From JBNLBT01 sp050303435 (lineage in GTDB: Bacteria > Pseudomonadota > Gammaproteobacteria > Xanthomonadales > Marinicellaceae): DNA of 64,000 nt. The first letter of the stretch is position 1, and every line of letters starts with the position of its first letter. Made by a program: the position numbers and the translations under genes. Location of the stretch: positions 62,001 to 126,000 of the forward strand of contig JBNLBT010000001.1 of the NCBI GenBank assembly GCA_050303435.1, in the 5' to 3' direction. Below are positions 14,873 through 24,590 of the stretch, piece by piece. The notes beneath the pieces are model-generated. The model was given only the letters and a program-made list of their open reading frames with translations, did not search any database and was not told where the DNA came from.

Positions 14873-16543
14873 ATGCACATCTTCATGAAAATCAAAACAC
14901 AGCTGGCGATTGCTCTCACCCTGCTGCTGGCCCATGCGTCGATGGCCAAAGCGACCGACGACGTGAACGCTGCCCTGGATGAATTGCTCAAGCCTTGGGG
15001 CAGTGACACTGAACCGGGGGTTGCCGTGGCGATCTTCTCAGGCGATGAGCTGATCACCCGACACGTGGGATTGGCGCAACTGGAATACGCCGCGCCGATC
15101 GGCGCCGACACGGTTTTTCATGTGGCATCATTGTCCAAGCAGGTCACAGCATTTGCAGTGTTGATGTTGCTTGATGAGGGATTGATTGCGCTGGACGACG
15201 AGGTCAAAAAATACCTGCCGGAGTTGCGCATGAATGCGCCAGTCAAGATTCGGCATTTGTTGGACCACACCAGCGGGATCAGGGAACGATGGACATTGAT
15301 GGGCATGGCCGGCTGGCTCAATGGGGACGTCAGAACGGATGCACAGGTATTGCGTCTGCTGCGTTTGCAAACCGGCACAAATTTTGCGCCTGGCGCTGCC
15401 TATGAATACAGCAATTCCAATTATTTTCTGCTGTCGCAGATCATTCAGCGCGTGACGCAAAAATCCTTGCAGGAATTCACCACCGAGCGGATATTCAAAC
15501 CCCTTGGCATGCAGCACACAATGTTTTACGACGACATCACCCGACCCATAAAAAACAGGGCGTATTCCTATGCTAAAGCCGGTGGGGCGTTTGTCAAAGC
15601 CAATCTGAACATGGCCCACGTGGGCGCCACGGGGTTGCAGACCACGGCATCGGACTTGATGAAGTGGGGTAAGAATTTCAGCACCCATGCGGTGGGTTCC
15701 AAAGCGGTGTTTGACGCCATGCGGCAGCGCACAAATGCTGAAAACAATGCGCCGGCCGTGCACGCCAGAGGTCAGGAGTTGCGCCCATACCGCGGTCATG
15801 AGACCTGGTCACACGGCGGCCGGGATGCCGGCTATCGGGCGTTTTTGCTCAGGGTGCCGGATCAGGACCTTGTGGTGGCTGTGCTGGCCAATCGCGACGA
15901 TGTGGAACCGGCTGGGTTGGCTTTCGCGGTGGCGGACCTGATGATGCAAGGCGCGGAACCTGTGCCAGAGGCATGGAATGCGGCCACAACGGATGAACTG
16001 CAAAGGTGTGTTGGCAGCTACGAACTTTTTGACGGTTTGATCTTCGACATCACAGCAGACGATGAAAAACTGTATTTCGCCCAGCACGGCAGCAATGACA
16101 AAGCGGTTTTGCATCAGGTGGGCCCAAGGACATTCATGTTTAACCCGCAAAGCAGTCTGTCTGTGCGCTTTTCCGACAACGGCACGGGCGCATCGGACTC
16201 GTTGTTTTGGGTCATTGGCCTGAACGGTGAGTTGCGTGCACCCCGAATCAACTTGCCGGCGTTTGACGCCACCCACGTGGATCTGAGTGCATACGTTGGC
16301 GCCTATTACAGCGCGGAAATCATGACCCGCTATGAATTGGTGGAAATCGACGGGCGCTTGCATGCCCAGCATGTGCGCTTAAACCCCATACGCTTGACCG
16401 CCTATCAAGCGGACACATTTTCGACCGCTTCGGCCAATTTCAGGAAAGTGCAGTTTGTTCGCGATGAAAACGACGCCATCACCGGATTTCTGGCTTCGGG
16501 CGCCCTGGCCAATCGCGTGGTGTTTGAAAAAGTGGCGTGGTGA
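14873..16543 (+). CDS. Secreted serine hydrolase of the beta-lactamase/PBP4 type
   Basis: Protein of 556 residues with a signal peptide (to about MAKA, residue 24) and a class C beta-lactamase-like domain. The SxxK nucleophile motif is SLSK, the YxN motif is YSNSNY, and the third motif is HGGRDAGYR. A C-terminal domain of about 160 residues (beta-rich, DUF3471-like) follows. Such enzymes include esterases, D-aminopeptidases and peptidases; there is no reason to call it a resistance enzyme. The start ATG 14873 has CGAGGAT just upstream. It is likely controlled by the upstream AraC-type protein. The gap before it has a GCGAC/GTCGC inverted pair (14794-14815) that might be the operator. Confidence 0.85.
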   Translation: MHIFMKIKTQLAIALTLLLAHASMAKATDDVNAALDELLKPWGSDTEPGVAVAIFSGDELITRHVGLAQLEYAAPIGADTVFHVASLSKQVTAFAVLMLLDEGLIALDDEVKKYLPELRMNAPVKIRHLLDHTSGIRERWTLMGMAGWLNGDVRTDAQVLRLLRLQTGTNFAPGAAYEYSNSNYFLLSQIIQRVTQKSLQEFTTERIFKPLGMQHTMFYDDITRPIKNRAYSYAKAGGAFVKANLNMAHVGATGLQTTASDLMKWGKNFSTHAVGSKAVFDAMRQRTNAENNAPAVHARGQELRPYRGHETWSHGGRDAGYRAFLLRVPDQDLVVAVLANRDDVEPAGLAFAVADLMMQGAEPVPEAWNAATTDELQRCVGSYELFDGLIFDITADDEKLYFAQHGSNDKAVLHQVGPRTFMFNPQSSLSVRFSDNGTGASDSLFWVIGLNGELRAPRINLPAFDATHVDLSAYVGAYYSAEIMTRYELVEIDGRLHAQHVRLNPIRLTAYQADTFSTASANFRKVQFVRDENDAITGFLASGALANRVVFEKVAW

Positions 16544-16648
16544 ACGTGGTGACGCTGGACCAGTGCGATTTTTTCAGCCGATGGATGCCGGCCGTTTGAT
16601 GCAGCCGATGGGTGTGCGCGGTCATCGCACCACGGCAAAACAATATGT

Positions 16649-18832
16649 TCAGTTCGACGGCTGCAGGATTTCCAGTTTGGCAAATTTCACCGCCAGCACT
16701 TTGGGGCCAACCGACTCGAACTGCACCAGCACCTGGGTGTAATCGCCTTTGCCGGTGAGGTCGGTGATCACGCCCTCGCCGAAGCTGGCGTGCAACACGC
16801 TTTGGCCGATGCGGTACGGGTGGTCATAGGTTTCGATTCGAGCGGTCGGTGCACTGGATGGCGCGCCGCCGAATCCCGCCTGTCTGTGGATGTTGCCGCG
16901 CATCTGACGCATCAATTCAGCGGGAATTTCACGCAGAAACCGCGACGGCAGGGCGGCGCTGATTTGACCGCGCACGCGACGCGAAGTGGCGTAACTCAGG
17001 ATCAGCTGGCTTTCGGCGCGGGTGATGCCGACGTAACACAGCCGCCGTTCTTCCTGCAAACGGGCCGGGTCGTCCATGGAATTCTGGTGCGGGAAAAGTC
17101 CCTGTTCAAGGCCAACGATGAACACGGTCGGGAATTCCAGACCTTTGGCTGCGTGCAGGGTCATCAGCTGCACATGCGGCACGTCCCGTCCATCGGCATC
17201 GCCGGCGTCGAGCGACACCGCGCTGAGAAAAGACGCCAGCGGTGAGATGCCGAATTCACGCTCCTCGTCGGTGAGGCTGTGCATTTCCGTGGCGTTGATC
17301 AATTCATCCAGGTTTTCCAGACGGGTGCGGGCTTTTTCCGGCGGTTCTTTGAGGTAGTGGTCCTGCAGTCCGGTGCGCTCAATCACGGCGCTGCACAGGT
17401 TTTCCAATTTGTCATCGCGTGTTTCATCCAGGGCGTCAATCAGCTGCATAAACCCGCTCAATGACTGCGCAGCGCGCGCGGCCAGGCGTTGTTCCTTAAG
17501 CAGGCGGTGCGCGGAATCCCACAGGCTGATTTTTTGCAACTGCGCGAAATTGCGAATCGTGTTGGTGGTTTTCAGGCCGAGACCGCGGGTTGGGGTGTTG
17601 ACCACTCGATCAAATCCGACGTCGTCGTGGCGGTTGTTGACCAGGCGCATGTAGGCCAGCACGTCCTTGATTTCCAAGCGTTCAAAGAACCGCAGGCCAC
17701 CATAGATCTGGTGCGGAATGTCGCGTTTAAGCAGCGCTTCTTCCAACAGACGCGACTGCGCATTGGAGCGGTACAGCACGGCGATGTCCCGCGCGCTGTG
17801 GCCTTCGCCCAGACGCTGTTCAATGGTGTCGCCGACGAACTGGGCTTCATCGAATTCAGAATGCGCACCGTACACCAGGATCGGTTCGCCTTTTTCCCGC
17901 GCGCTCCAGAGGTTTTTGCCCAGCCGCTGGCGGTTGTTCGCAATCACCGCGTTGGCGGCGTCCAGAATGGTTTGTGATGAACGGTAATTCTGTTCCAGTT
18001 TGTATTGTTGCGCGCCCGGGTACACGCGATTGAATTCCAGTATGTTGTCAATGCGCGCGCCGCGCCAGGCATAGATCGACTGGTCGTCGTCGCCCACCGC
18101 CATGACGCGGTTGTTGGCGCCGGCGAGCAGGCGAATGAATGCCGACTGGATGGCGTTGGTGTCCTGGAACTCATCCACCAGAATGTGAGAAAAGCGCTGT
18201 CGGTAGCGGTTCAGCACGGTTTCATGTTCCAGCAACAGCTCGTGCGCCCTGAGCAGCATTTCAGCAAAATCAACCAGGCCGGCGCGGCGGCAATAGGCGT
18301 CGTAGTGGTCATACACGCGGATCAGAGTCTGGTTGTTGAAATCGCCGTAATCGTCCAGTTCTTCAGCGCGCAAACCTTCATTTTTGTTGTCGTTGATGAA
18401 GCCCTGCACCGTGCGCGGCGCCCACTGCTTCTCATCCAGTTCCAAATCCGACAGGCAGCGACGCACCAGCCGATACTGGTCGTCGGAATCGAGAATCTGA
18501 AAATTTCGCGGCAGGCCGGCCTCTTCGTGATGTATTTGCAACAGGCGCAGGGCGATGCCATGGAATGTGCCGATCCACAAATGGCTGACGTCGCACTGCA
18601 GCATGTGGGCGATGCGGTTTTTCATCTCGGCCGCGGCCTTGTTGGTGAAGGTGACCGCCAGAATGCTGTGCGGCGAGATGAATTCGGCGCGGATCAACCA
18701 GGCGATGCGGTGCACCAGCACCCGGGTTTTGCCGCTGCCGGCGCCCGCCAAAACCAGCGCGTGGCGGGCATCGGTGGTGACCGCTTCGGCTTGCTCGTTG
18801 TTCAATTGCTGCAGAATGTCCTCGGTGTTCAT
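16649..18832 (-). CDS. uvrD: DNA helicase II
   Basis: Superfamily 1A 3'-5' helicase of 727 residues, almost the length of E. coli UvrD. Motifs in order: Q-motif (LNNEQAEAV), Walker A (AGAGSGKTRVLVHR), Ia (VTFTNKAAAEMKNRI), II (ILVDEFQDTN), III (VGDDDQSIYAWRGA), IV (LEQNYRSSQ), V (LMTLHAAKGLEFPTVFI) and VI (RRLCYVGITRA). It acts in nucleotide excision and mismatch repair. The C-terminal tail has the Tudor-like RNAP-interaction region of the family. It is convergent with the hydrolase gene and lies 19 bp downstream of an unknown gene on the same strand. Confidence 0.96.
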   Translation of the reverse strand: MNTEDILQQLNNEQAEAVTTDARHALVLAGAGSGKTRVLVHRIAWLIRAEFISPHSILAVTFTNKAAAEMKNRIAHMLQCDVSHLWIGTFHGIALRLLQIHHEEAGLPRNFQILDSDDQYRLVRRCLSDLELDEKQWAPRTVQGFINDNKNEGLRAEELDDYGDFNNQTLIRVYDHYDAYCRRAGLVDFAEMLLRAHELLLEHETVLNRYRQRFSHILVDEFQDTNAIQSAFIRLLAGANNRVMAVGDDDQSIYAWRGARIDNILEFNRVYPGAQQYKLEQNYRSSQTILDAANAVIANNRQRLGKNLWSAREKGEPILVYGAHSEFDEAQFVGDTIEQRLGEGHSARDIAVLYRSNAQSRLLEEALLKRDIPHQIYGGLRFFERLEIKDVLAYMRLVNNRHDDVGFDRVVNTPTRGLGLKTTNTIRNFAQLQKISLWDSAHRLLKEQRLAARAAQSLSGFMQLIDALDETRDDKLENLCSAVIERTGLQDHYLKEPPEKARTRLENLDELINATEMHSLTDEEREFGISPLASFLSAVSLDAGDADGRDVPHVQLMTLHAAKGLEFPTVFIVGLEQGLFPHQNSMDDPARLQEERRLCYVGITRAESQLILSYATSRRVRGQISAALPSRFLREIPAELMRQMRGNIHRQAGFGGAPSSAPTARIETYDHPYRIGQSVLHASFGEGVITDLTGKGDYTQVLVQFESVGPKVLAVKFAKLEILQPSN

Positions 18833-18851
18833 GGTCTCGTGTTGGCTGGCC

Positions 18852-19898
18852 CTAATGTTGGCTTTCGCGTGGCTGCGGTCGCAACCAGGCCTTGATCTCC
18901 TCCAGTCCCTCGCGATTCAGCGGATAATACCACAGCTCGCTGTGCTCCAAGGGTTGAACCACGGCCAAAGTGCCGGCCTCAGCATCGCTGATCTGACGCA
19001 CACGGTCGTCGCTGTCTTCAGTCCTGGGGTGTTCTTCGACGTAGTGATTGGTCTGAATGACCTGTATGCCCCGATCGATGCCGTCCGGTTCGGGCCAGAT
19101 GACCGGGGTGTAGTTGCGCACCTCGATGCCGTGCGCCAACAGCGCGTGCACGGCCAGGCGCTGTTGCGCGGTCCACTGGCTGTAGTCAGCGTCCGCCTGA
19201 CTGAACCAGTGTCGGTGTTTGTGCAGAGAGAAAAACGGGGTGTAGGCCACGCCGTCGCACCAGTGAAAGTGATTGCCCTGGGCGGTGGCTGTGGACAAAG
19301 GACGATGTGGATTGAACAGCGCCTGTTCGACAATGTCCCAGATCGGTTCATGACCCAACTGCACAAAATGGGTGCGCATCATCGCCGCCAGATCCAGGGT
19401 CGACATGAAGTTGGCATGCACCGGGCGGGCGCCGAGGACTTCACTCAGCCGCGTGTACAGCGACGGAGAGATCAGGCCGCGATGCATCAATTGCGCTTCG
19501 GTTCTGCGCCGCAAGTCGTCCTCCAGGCCCTGCAGCACAAACGGCCACACCAGCATGCGACTGTTTTGTTTGTGCGGTTGCAGACCGGCCGGCATCTCAC
19601 CGTCGCTGGCGCCGATCGCCAGCACGCCTTCGGCGTTGTCCGCGCCGGGCAGGGCCGCGTTGCTGTATTGCAGCAGGCGCTGGTGCAGCGGCAGTTCGGG
19701 TTGCAGGCACTGTTCTATGGGATAAAGGGCGCCGGCCACGGTGAGTTGCGACTGCCGCAAAGCCGGGAACAGCGCAGCCAGGTCGGTGGCCAGCAATCCA
19801 GCCAGCTCGGCCGCCTGTTCACGGCTGAGGGTTTGCGCACAGGCGGATTCCAGTTCCACACACACCAGCGCATTGAACACCGCGTCACTCACCCTCAA
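18852..19898 (-). CDS. Uncharacterised 348-residue protein
   Basis: I do not recognise this family. It has no signal peptide and no membrane helix. The N-terminal half is helical and Leu/Ala-rich with an LSREQAAEL stretch. The C-terminal half is rich in His, Trp and Tyr (HFHWCDGVAYTPFFSLHKHRHW). It overlaps the end of engB by 14 bp, and uvrD follows after 19 bp, so it is probably cotranscribed with both. The overlap and codon use like its neighbours support a real gene. GTPase-associated or repair functions would be guesses. Confidence 0.75.
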   Translation of the reverse strand: MRVSDAVFNALVCVELESACAQTLSREQAAELAGLLATDLAALFPALRQSQLTVAGALYPIEQCLQPELPLHQRLLQYSNAALPGADNAEGVLAIGASDGEMPAGLQPHKQNSRMLVWPFVLQGLEDDLRRRTEAQLMHRGLISPSLYTRLSEVLGARPVHANFMSTLDLAAMMRTHFVQLGHEPIWDIVEQALFNPHRPLSTATAQGNHFHWCDGVAYTPFFSLHKHRHWFSQADADYSQWTAQQRLAVHALLAHGIEVRNYTPVIWPEPDGIDRGIQVIQTNHYVEEHPRTEDSDDRVRQISDAEAGTLAVVQPLEHSELWYYPLNREGLEEIKAWLRPQPRESQH

Positions 19899-20484
19899 AC
19901 CACCCGGTCAAGACCTTCGACAGGGCCTCCCGCCCTTCAGATTTGAGCGCGGAAAAGGTCTGCACCGTGGTGCTGCCACTCAAGTGTTTGAGTTCCCGCC
20001 GCACGCCGTGCAACACCGCGCGCGCCTTGCCGCCGGAAAATTTGTCGGCCTTGTTCAGCAACACGTGCGAATGCATTTGCGATAAGTCGGCCCATTCAAT
20101 CATCTGCCGGTCAAATTCTTTCAGTGGATGACGGATGTCCATGATCACCACCACGCCGATCAGCGACGCGCGTTTTTGCAGGTACAGGTTGATTTCATGT
20201 TGCCAGTGGCGGCGCATTTTTTCCGGCACTTTGGCATAGCCGTAGCCGGGCAGGTCCACCAGGCGGCGGTCGGTTTGCAGGCTGAAACAGTTGAACAGCT
20301 GGGTGCGCCCCGGGGTTTTGCTGACCTTGGCCATGCGCTTGTTGTTGGTGAGCACATTGATGGCGGTGGATTTGCCGGCGTTGGAACGGCCCGCGAACGC
20401 CACTTCCTGCCCCTGATCCGGTGGCAATTGATCGCAGCGGTAGGCGCTGGTCAGGAATTCACATTGGGCAAAAAGCGAGGGCAT
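19885..20484 (-). CDS. engB: Ribosome biogenesis GTP-binding protein EngB/YsxC
   Basis: Essential small GTPase of 199 residues needed for late 50S assembly. G1 GRSNAGKST (residues about 31-39), G2 region TPGRTQ, G3 DLPGYG, G4 NKAD and G5 FSALK are all present. Its position back-to-back with a cytochrome c4 gene followed by dsbA is a conserved gammaproteobacterial layout. The start ATG at 20484 fits the family length. Confidence 0.96.
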   Translation of the reverse strand: MPSLFAQCEFLTSAYRCDQLPPDQGQEVAFAGRSNAGKSTAINVLTNNKRMAKVSKTPGRTQLFNCFSLQTDRRLVDLPGYGYAKVPEKMRRHWQHEINLYLQKRASLIGVVVIMDIRHPLKEFDRQMIEWADLSQMHSHVLLNKADKFSGGKARAVLHGVRRELKHLSGSTTVQTFSALKSEGREALSKVLTGWFEGE

Positions 20485-20640
20485 GTTGGCCTTGAAAGTT
20501 GCAAAACGGTGTTATTTTAAATGACCGGCCGCCAGATAGACACCGCAAACTTGACCGATTGCCGATGGGTGCTGTACGGCACCGACTTGAGCGCCGCACA
20601 GAGGCCATTGAAATTCAACCATTGCGGCCAATTTTAATAG

Positions 20641-20646
20641 TATAAT
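20641..20646 (+). promoter_or_regulatory. Candidate -10 for cytochrome c4
   Basis: A perfect TATAAT 36 bases before the cytochrome c4 start, in the 197-bp gap divergent from engB. No good -35 at the right spacing. No other feature was seen in the gap. Confidence 0.4.
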
Positions 20647-20681
20647 ACGCAGCTTTGTGGCATTGAATACAGAGATTCAGA

Positions 20682-21296
20682 ATGAAAATTACAGCGACGT
20701 TATTGATGGTTTTGTGGACGCTGCCCCAGGCGCTGGCGGCCGATGCTGAAGCAGGTCAAACCAAGGCCGCGGTGTGTGCGGCCTGTCATGGACAGGATGG
20801 CAAAAGCATCAATCCGATGTGGCCGAATCTGGCCGGTCAGCACGCGCAGTACATTGAAAGACAGCTGAAATTGTTCAAGTCTGGCGCCCGCCCGGGACCC
20901 AGCATGGCGCCGATGGTGGCTGCATTGAGTGAACAGGACATGGTCGATCTGGCTGCCTGGTACAGCAGCCAGAGCCCAGTCGGTGGCGCCGCCAATCCCG
21001 ATCTGGTTGAATTGGGGCGCGGCATATATCAGGGCGGTGTGCCCGAGCGTGAAATTCCCGCCTGCGCGTCGTGTCATGGACCGACCGGTGCCGGCAACCC
21101 GCTGGCCGGCTATCCGGTGCTGGCCGGTCAACACGCCACCTACACGCGCACCCAGCTGACGGCCTTCAAAGACGGCCAGACCGTGGGTGACAAAGACGAC
21201 GTCAATGGTCAGGTCATGGCCGCAGTGGCTGAATACCTGAAAGACGATGAAATTGAAGCACTGGCCAGTTTTATTCAGGGTTTGCGCGCCAAGTGA
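20682..21296 (+). CDS. Cytochrome c4 (di-haem periplasmic electron carrier)
   Basis: Periplasmic protein of 204 residues with a signal peptide (to about LAAD, residue 20) and two class I cytochrome c domains. Haem sites are CAACH (about residue 34) and CASCH (about residue 130), each with a distal Met region (SMAPMV in the first domain). It can pass electrons from the bc1 complex to terminal oxidases, here plausibly the caa3-type enzyme encoded at 8.9-13.3 kb. dsbA follows 62 bp downstream. Confidence 0.95.
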   Translation: MKITATLLMVLWTLPQALAADAEAGQTKAAVCAACHGQDGKSINPMWPNLAGQHAQYIERQLKLFKSGARPGPSMAPMVAALSEQDMVDLAAWYSSQSPVGGAANPDLVELGRGIYQGGVPEREIPACASCHGPTGAGNPLAGYPVLAGQHATYTRTQLTAFKDGQTVGDKDDVNGQVMAAVAEYLKDDEIEALASFIQGLRAK

Positions 21297-21358
21297 TTCG
21301 AACTTTTGCAGTTGCACACACTCAAAAGACATCCAAGCATTAAAAGTAGAGGTTATTG

Positions 21359-22033
21359 ATGAAAAGACTGGCACTGATTTTTACCGTTGCGCTGCTGTGG
21401 AGCTGTTCCCAGGCAGAAGACACACAAAACGCAACCGCGCCTGCAACGCCGGACTACCAGGCCGGTGAACATTACGAAGTTCTGAATCCGGCGTACGACA
21501 CCGGTGAAACCGACAAAGTCATCGTGTATGAATTTTTCGGTTACCTGTGCCCGCACTGCAACTCCTTCCAGCCGTACATGCAACAGCTGGAAAGCGGTTT
21601 GCCAGACAACGCCGAAATCGTGCGCGTGCCGGTGATTTTTGCGCCGCAGTGGAAAATTTACGCGCAGGCATTTTACACAGCCGATTCCATGGGCATTCTG
21701 GAGAAGTCGCATCAGGCCATGTTTCAGGCCATCCACCGCCACAACAAACGCTTTCGTTCAATCGAAGAAATTGCCGACTGGTACGCCGATTCATTCGGTG
21801 TTGACAGAGACCAGTTTCTGTCGACCGCCAATTCATTCATGATCGATGGCATGCTGCGCAAATCGGACAAAATGATGCGCGCGATGAAAATCAGCCAGAC
21901 GCCCACCGTGGTGGTCAATGGCAAATACAAGCCCAACGTCAAGAACCTCAAAACCCGTCAGGATTTGATGGCGGTTCTGGATCAGTTGCTGAGCATGGAA
22001 GGGGCGCCCAAAGCCGCGTCCGCGGGCGAGTAA
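21359..22033 (+). CDS. dsbA: Thiol:disulfide interchange protein DsbA, lipoprotein form
   Basis: Thioredoxin-fold oxidase of 224 residues that introduces disulfide bonds in the periplasm. The active site is CPHC in GYLCPHCNSFQ; the cis-Pro loop is SQTPTVVVNGKY. The N-terminus MKRLALIFTVALLWSCS ends in a lipobox-like LWSC, so this copy is probably lipid-anchored; classical DsbA is soluble. I chose ATG 21359, preceded by AGAGG; a TTG directly before it is an alternative. It may serve haem attachment in the upstream cytochrome c4. Confidence 0.92.
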   Translation: MKRLALIFTVALLWSCSQAEDTQNATAPATPDYQAGEHYEVLNPAYDTGETDKVIVYEFFGYLCPHCNSFQPYMQQLESGLPDNAEIVRVPVIFAPQWKIYAQAFYTADSMGILEKSHQAMFQAIHRHNKRFRSIEEIADWYADSFGVDRDQFLSTANSFMIDGMLRKSDKMMRAMKISQTPTVVVNGKYKPNVKNLKTRQDLMAVLDQLLSMEGAPKAASAGE

Positions 22034-22059
22034 ACAGCAACAACTCGGACGATTCCGTC

Positions 22060-22095
22060 AAACCGGCCCGGCGCTTCGCCCGGCCGGTTTTTTTT
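22060..22095 (+). terminator. Intrinsic terminator after dsbA
   Basis: AAACCGGCC pairs with GGCCGGTTT, with an inner GGCG/CGCC stem after one mismatch and a 3-base loop, followed by eight T's. It separates dsbA from the convergent relA. Confidence 0.9.
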
Positions 22096-22104
22096 GTCCG
22101 GAAT

Positions 22105-24216
22105 TCAGGCCAGTCGTTGCAGCGATTGCAAATGCTGCAAAGTGGCAATGCGGTTCATCACCAGGGTCAGGTGATCGAAATCGCGCACCTGAATGACCAA
22201 CTGGATGTGGCGTGTGCCGGTGTCGCTTTGCGGCTGGGTGTTGATGGCCTCGATATTGGCTTTGTTGTTGGCCAGGATGGCGCTTAAGTCCTTGATGAAA
22301 CTTTTGCGGTCGGTGGCCACGATCGCCAATGTGGCGGCAAACATGCCGTCGTTGTCCTGATTCCAGCGCACGCGGATTTGTCGCGTCGGCTCTTCTTCGA
22401 TCATGTGGCGAAAATTGTCGCAATCGGCTTTGTGCACGCTGATGCCGCGTGAGCGCGTGATGAAACCGCCGATGGCATCCCCCGGCACCGGCTGGCAACA
22501 CTGCGCCGCCTGTGTCTTCAGCGATTCTACGCCTTCAACCAGAAACTGGCCGGCCGCGGCGTTGGCTTTGATGGGTTTGGCGTTGATCTGCAGGTCTTTT
22601 TCGCGCGGTGGATTGAGCTGCAGTTCCGCGCGTCGGATGACCTGACTGACCGAAACATCGCCGCTGCCGATCATGGCGTGCAGTTTGTCCACCTCGTGCA
22701 GATTGAAGCTGGCCAGCAGGGGTTTCAGATCCACCGCCTGCAGATTGTATTTTTTCAGTTCCGCGTCCAGCACCTCACGGCCGGCCTGCAGATTTTTGTC
22801 AAATTCATTTTCTCTGAACCAGTGCCGCACCTTGGCGCGGGCGCGCGGTGAATTCACATAGCCGGACTGTTCATGCAACCAGTCGCGCGAAGGTTTGGCC
22901 AGTTTGGCGGTGAGAATTTCGATCTGGTCGCCGGTCTGCAACGCGTGATTCAATGGCACGATGGCGCCGTTCACTTTGGCGCCCTGGCAGCGGTGCCCGA
23001 CTTCGGTGTGCACGTGGTAGGCAAAGTCCACCGGCGTGCTGTTGTGCGGCAAATCGAGCACATCGCCGTTCGGTGTGAAGACATAGATGCGGTGTTCATC
23101 GGTGGCTTCCATGAACTGATCCACCAGTGAACTGTCCTGATCCTGATCCGACAGGATCTGGCGCATCCAGTTGACTTTCTGGTCATAGGACTGGTCCTGT
23201 TTGCTGCCATCTTTGTATTTCCAATGCGCCGCCACGCCCAACTCGGCGTGTTCGTGCATGCGGTGGGTGCGGATCTGCACTTCCAGGGTTTTGCCGGATT
23301 CGGTGACCACCACGGTGTGCAGGGACTGGTACATGTTGCCTTTGGGCTGGGCGATGTAATCGTCAAACTCCCTGGGAATGTGTTTCCAGGTGGCGTGCAC
23401 GATGCCCAGCGTGGCATAGCAATCGGCCACGCTGTCAACCAGCACGCGCACGGCGCGGATGTCATACAGTCCATCGAGGCCGACGTGTTTGCGGCTCATT
23501 TTCTTGTGGATGCTGTAGATGTGTTTGGGGCGCCCGGCGATGTCGGCGCGGATGCCATTCTCCTCGAGCGCTTTGGCCAGGCGCGCGCTGCAGTCGCGAA
23601 TGAATTTTTCGCGTGCGGGGCGCTTTTCATCCAGCTGCTGGGCAATGGTGCGGTAATCGTCCGGTTGCAGGAAGCGGAAGGACAAATCCTCCAGTTCCCA
23701 TTTCAGTTGCCAAATGCCGAGGCGATTGGCCAGCGGCGCATGAAAAGTCATGGCGGCATGCGCCAGTTGTTGTTGGATCGGCCGGCTTTGTTGCGTGGCG
23801 CATTTCATTTTGGCCAGATGATCCGACAGCAACAACAGCACCAGACGCACGTCATCAATCATGGCCATCAGCAATCGCCGCAGCCCTTCCGGGTTGCGCG
23901 ATTTGGGGTTGTTCAGCCAATCGGCGCTGTGCACGTTGAGCATTTCGTCGAGCAATTTGGCGCTGACCGAATCCAAGCCATCGCGCGCCGCCGGCCAGTC
24001 GGGGTGTTGCACCTCGTGCGCCATAAACAACACCGCCGTGAGCAACAGCGCATCGTCCACCTGCAAAGCCTGCAATGCCTGGAGATTGAGCGTCAGGCGG
24101 CGTTCTGCACGGTCGTTGAACGCTTCACAGTTTTGCAGCGCGTTGATGAAGGCGTCGTTCACCGGCGTGTTGTCAAAGCGCTGTCTGTGCTGGTGCCACC
24201 AGTCGTTCAGGTTCAT
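22105..24216 (-). CDS. relA: (p)ppGpp synthetase RelA
   Basis: Stringent-response enzyme of 703 residues that makes (p)ppGpp on stalled ribosomes. Domain order: pseudo-hydrolase domain (HD pair lost: FMAHEVQHPD where SpoT has HD), synthetase domain (about 210-350; YSIHKKMSRK, GLYDIRAVRV, KGNMYQSLHT), TGS (about 370-430; YVFTPNGDVLDLP), helical region, zinc-finger (AQCCQPVPGD) and ACT domain. The degenerate hydrolase site marks it as RelA rather than SpoT. I chose ATG 24216; a longer frame runs into the RNase P RNA gene. Only 24 bp separate it from the rnpB 3' end, so its promoter must lie inside rnpB or it shares the rnpB transcript. Confidence 0.93.
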   Translation of the reverse strand: MNLNDWWHQHRQRFDNTPVNDAFINALQNCEAFNDRAERRLTLNLQALQALQVDDALLLTAVLFMAHEVQHPDWPAARDGLDSVSAKLLDEMLNVHSADWLNNPKSRNPEGLRRLLMAMIDDVRLVLLLLSDHLAKMKCATQQSRPIQQQLAHAAMTFHAPLANRLGIWQLKWELEDLSFRFLQPDDYRTIAQQLDEKRPAREKFIRDCSARLAKALEENGIRADIAGRPKHIYSIHKKMSRKHVGLDGLYDIRAVRVLVDSVADCYATLGIVHATWKHIPREFDDYIAQPKGNMYQSLHTVVVTESGKTLEVQIRTHRMHEHAELGVAAHWKYKDGSKQDQSYDQKVNWMRQILSDQDQDSSLVDQFMEATDEHRIYVFTPNGDVLDLPHNSTPVDFAYHVHTEVGHRCQGAKVNGAIVPLNHALQTGDQIEILTAKLAKPSRDWLHEQSGYVNSPRARAKVRHWFRENEFDKNLQAGREVLDAELKKYNLQAVDLKPLLASFNLHEVDKLHAMIGSGDVSVSQVIRRAELQLNPPREKDLQINAKPIKANAAAGQFLVEGVESLKTQAAQCCQPVPGDAIGGFITRSRGISVHKADCDNFRHMIEEEPTRQIRVRWNQDNDGMFAATLAIVATDRKSFIKDLSAILANNKANIEAINTQPQSDTGTRHIQLVIQVRDFDHLTLVMNRIATLQHLQSLQRLA

Positions 24217-24240
24217 TTCGATTGCGTGTTTTTTAAAGTG

Positions 24241-24587
24241 GGGTGAGTTGATCTGTAAGCCGGGTTCTGTGCGCTTGCGCGTGGCAATCATTTCTCTGGA
24301 TGCGCCATTGCTGACGCATTCTAGCAACCTACCCGAGAGCGGCGCGGACCACGCCGATGCTCTCCTATTTGGTCTTGCTCCGGGTGGGGTTTACACTGCC
24401 GCAGCTGTTACCAGATGCGCGGTGCGCTCTTACCGCACCATTTCACCCTTACCGACCGCAGCCGGCGGTATCTTTTCTGTTGCACTGGCCGTGGACTCGC
24501 GTCCCCCGGATGTTATCCGGCACCCTGTCCTGTGGAGCCCGGACTTTCCTCGATGCGAACACCGCGATTGCCCGATCAACTCACCCG
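24241..24587 (-). ncRNA. rnpB: RNase P RNA
   Basis: Catalytic RNA that matures tRNA 5' ends. Read on the minus strand it shows the hallmark GAGGAAAGTCCGGGCTCC, the CAGGGTGCCGGATAACATCC segment, GGTAAGGGTGAAATGGTGCG followed by GTAAGAGCGCACCG, and the 3' GAACCCGGCTTACAGATC. The ends are set by helix P1: GGGTGAGTTGATC at 24574-24586 (minus) pairs exactly with GATCAACTCACCC at 24241-24253. Length is about 347 bases, a normal bacterial type A size. relA starts 25 bases past its 3' end. Confidence 0.97.
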
Positions 24588-24590
24588 CCT

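Noticed and set aside
14873..16543. Reading the serine hydrolase as an antibiotic-resistance beta-lactamase
   Set aside because: The SxxK, YxN and HxG motifs are shared with many esterases and peptidases, and the large extra C-terminal domain argues against a dedicated beta-lactamase.
24217..24327. N-terminal extension of relA to 24327
   Set aside because: It would encode part of the RNase P RNA gene as protein; the MNLNDWW start at 24216 is the plausible one.
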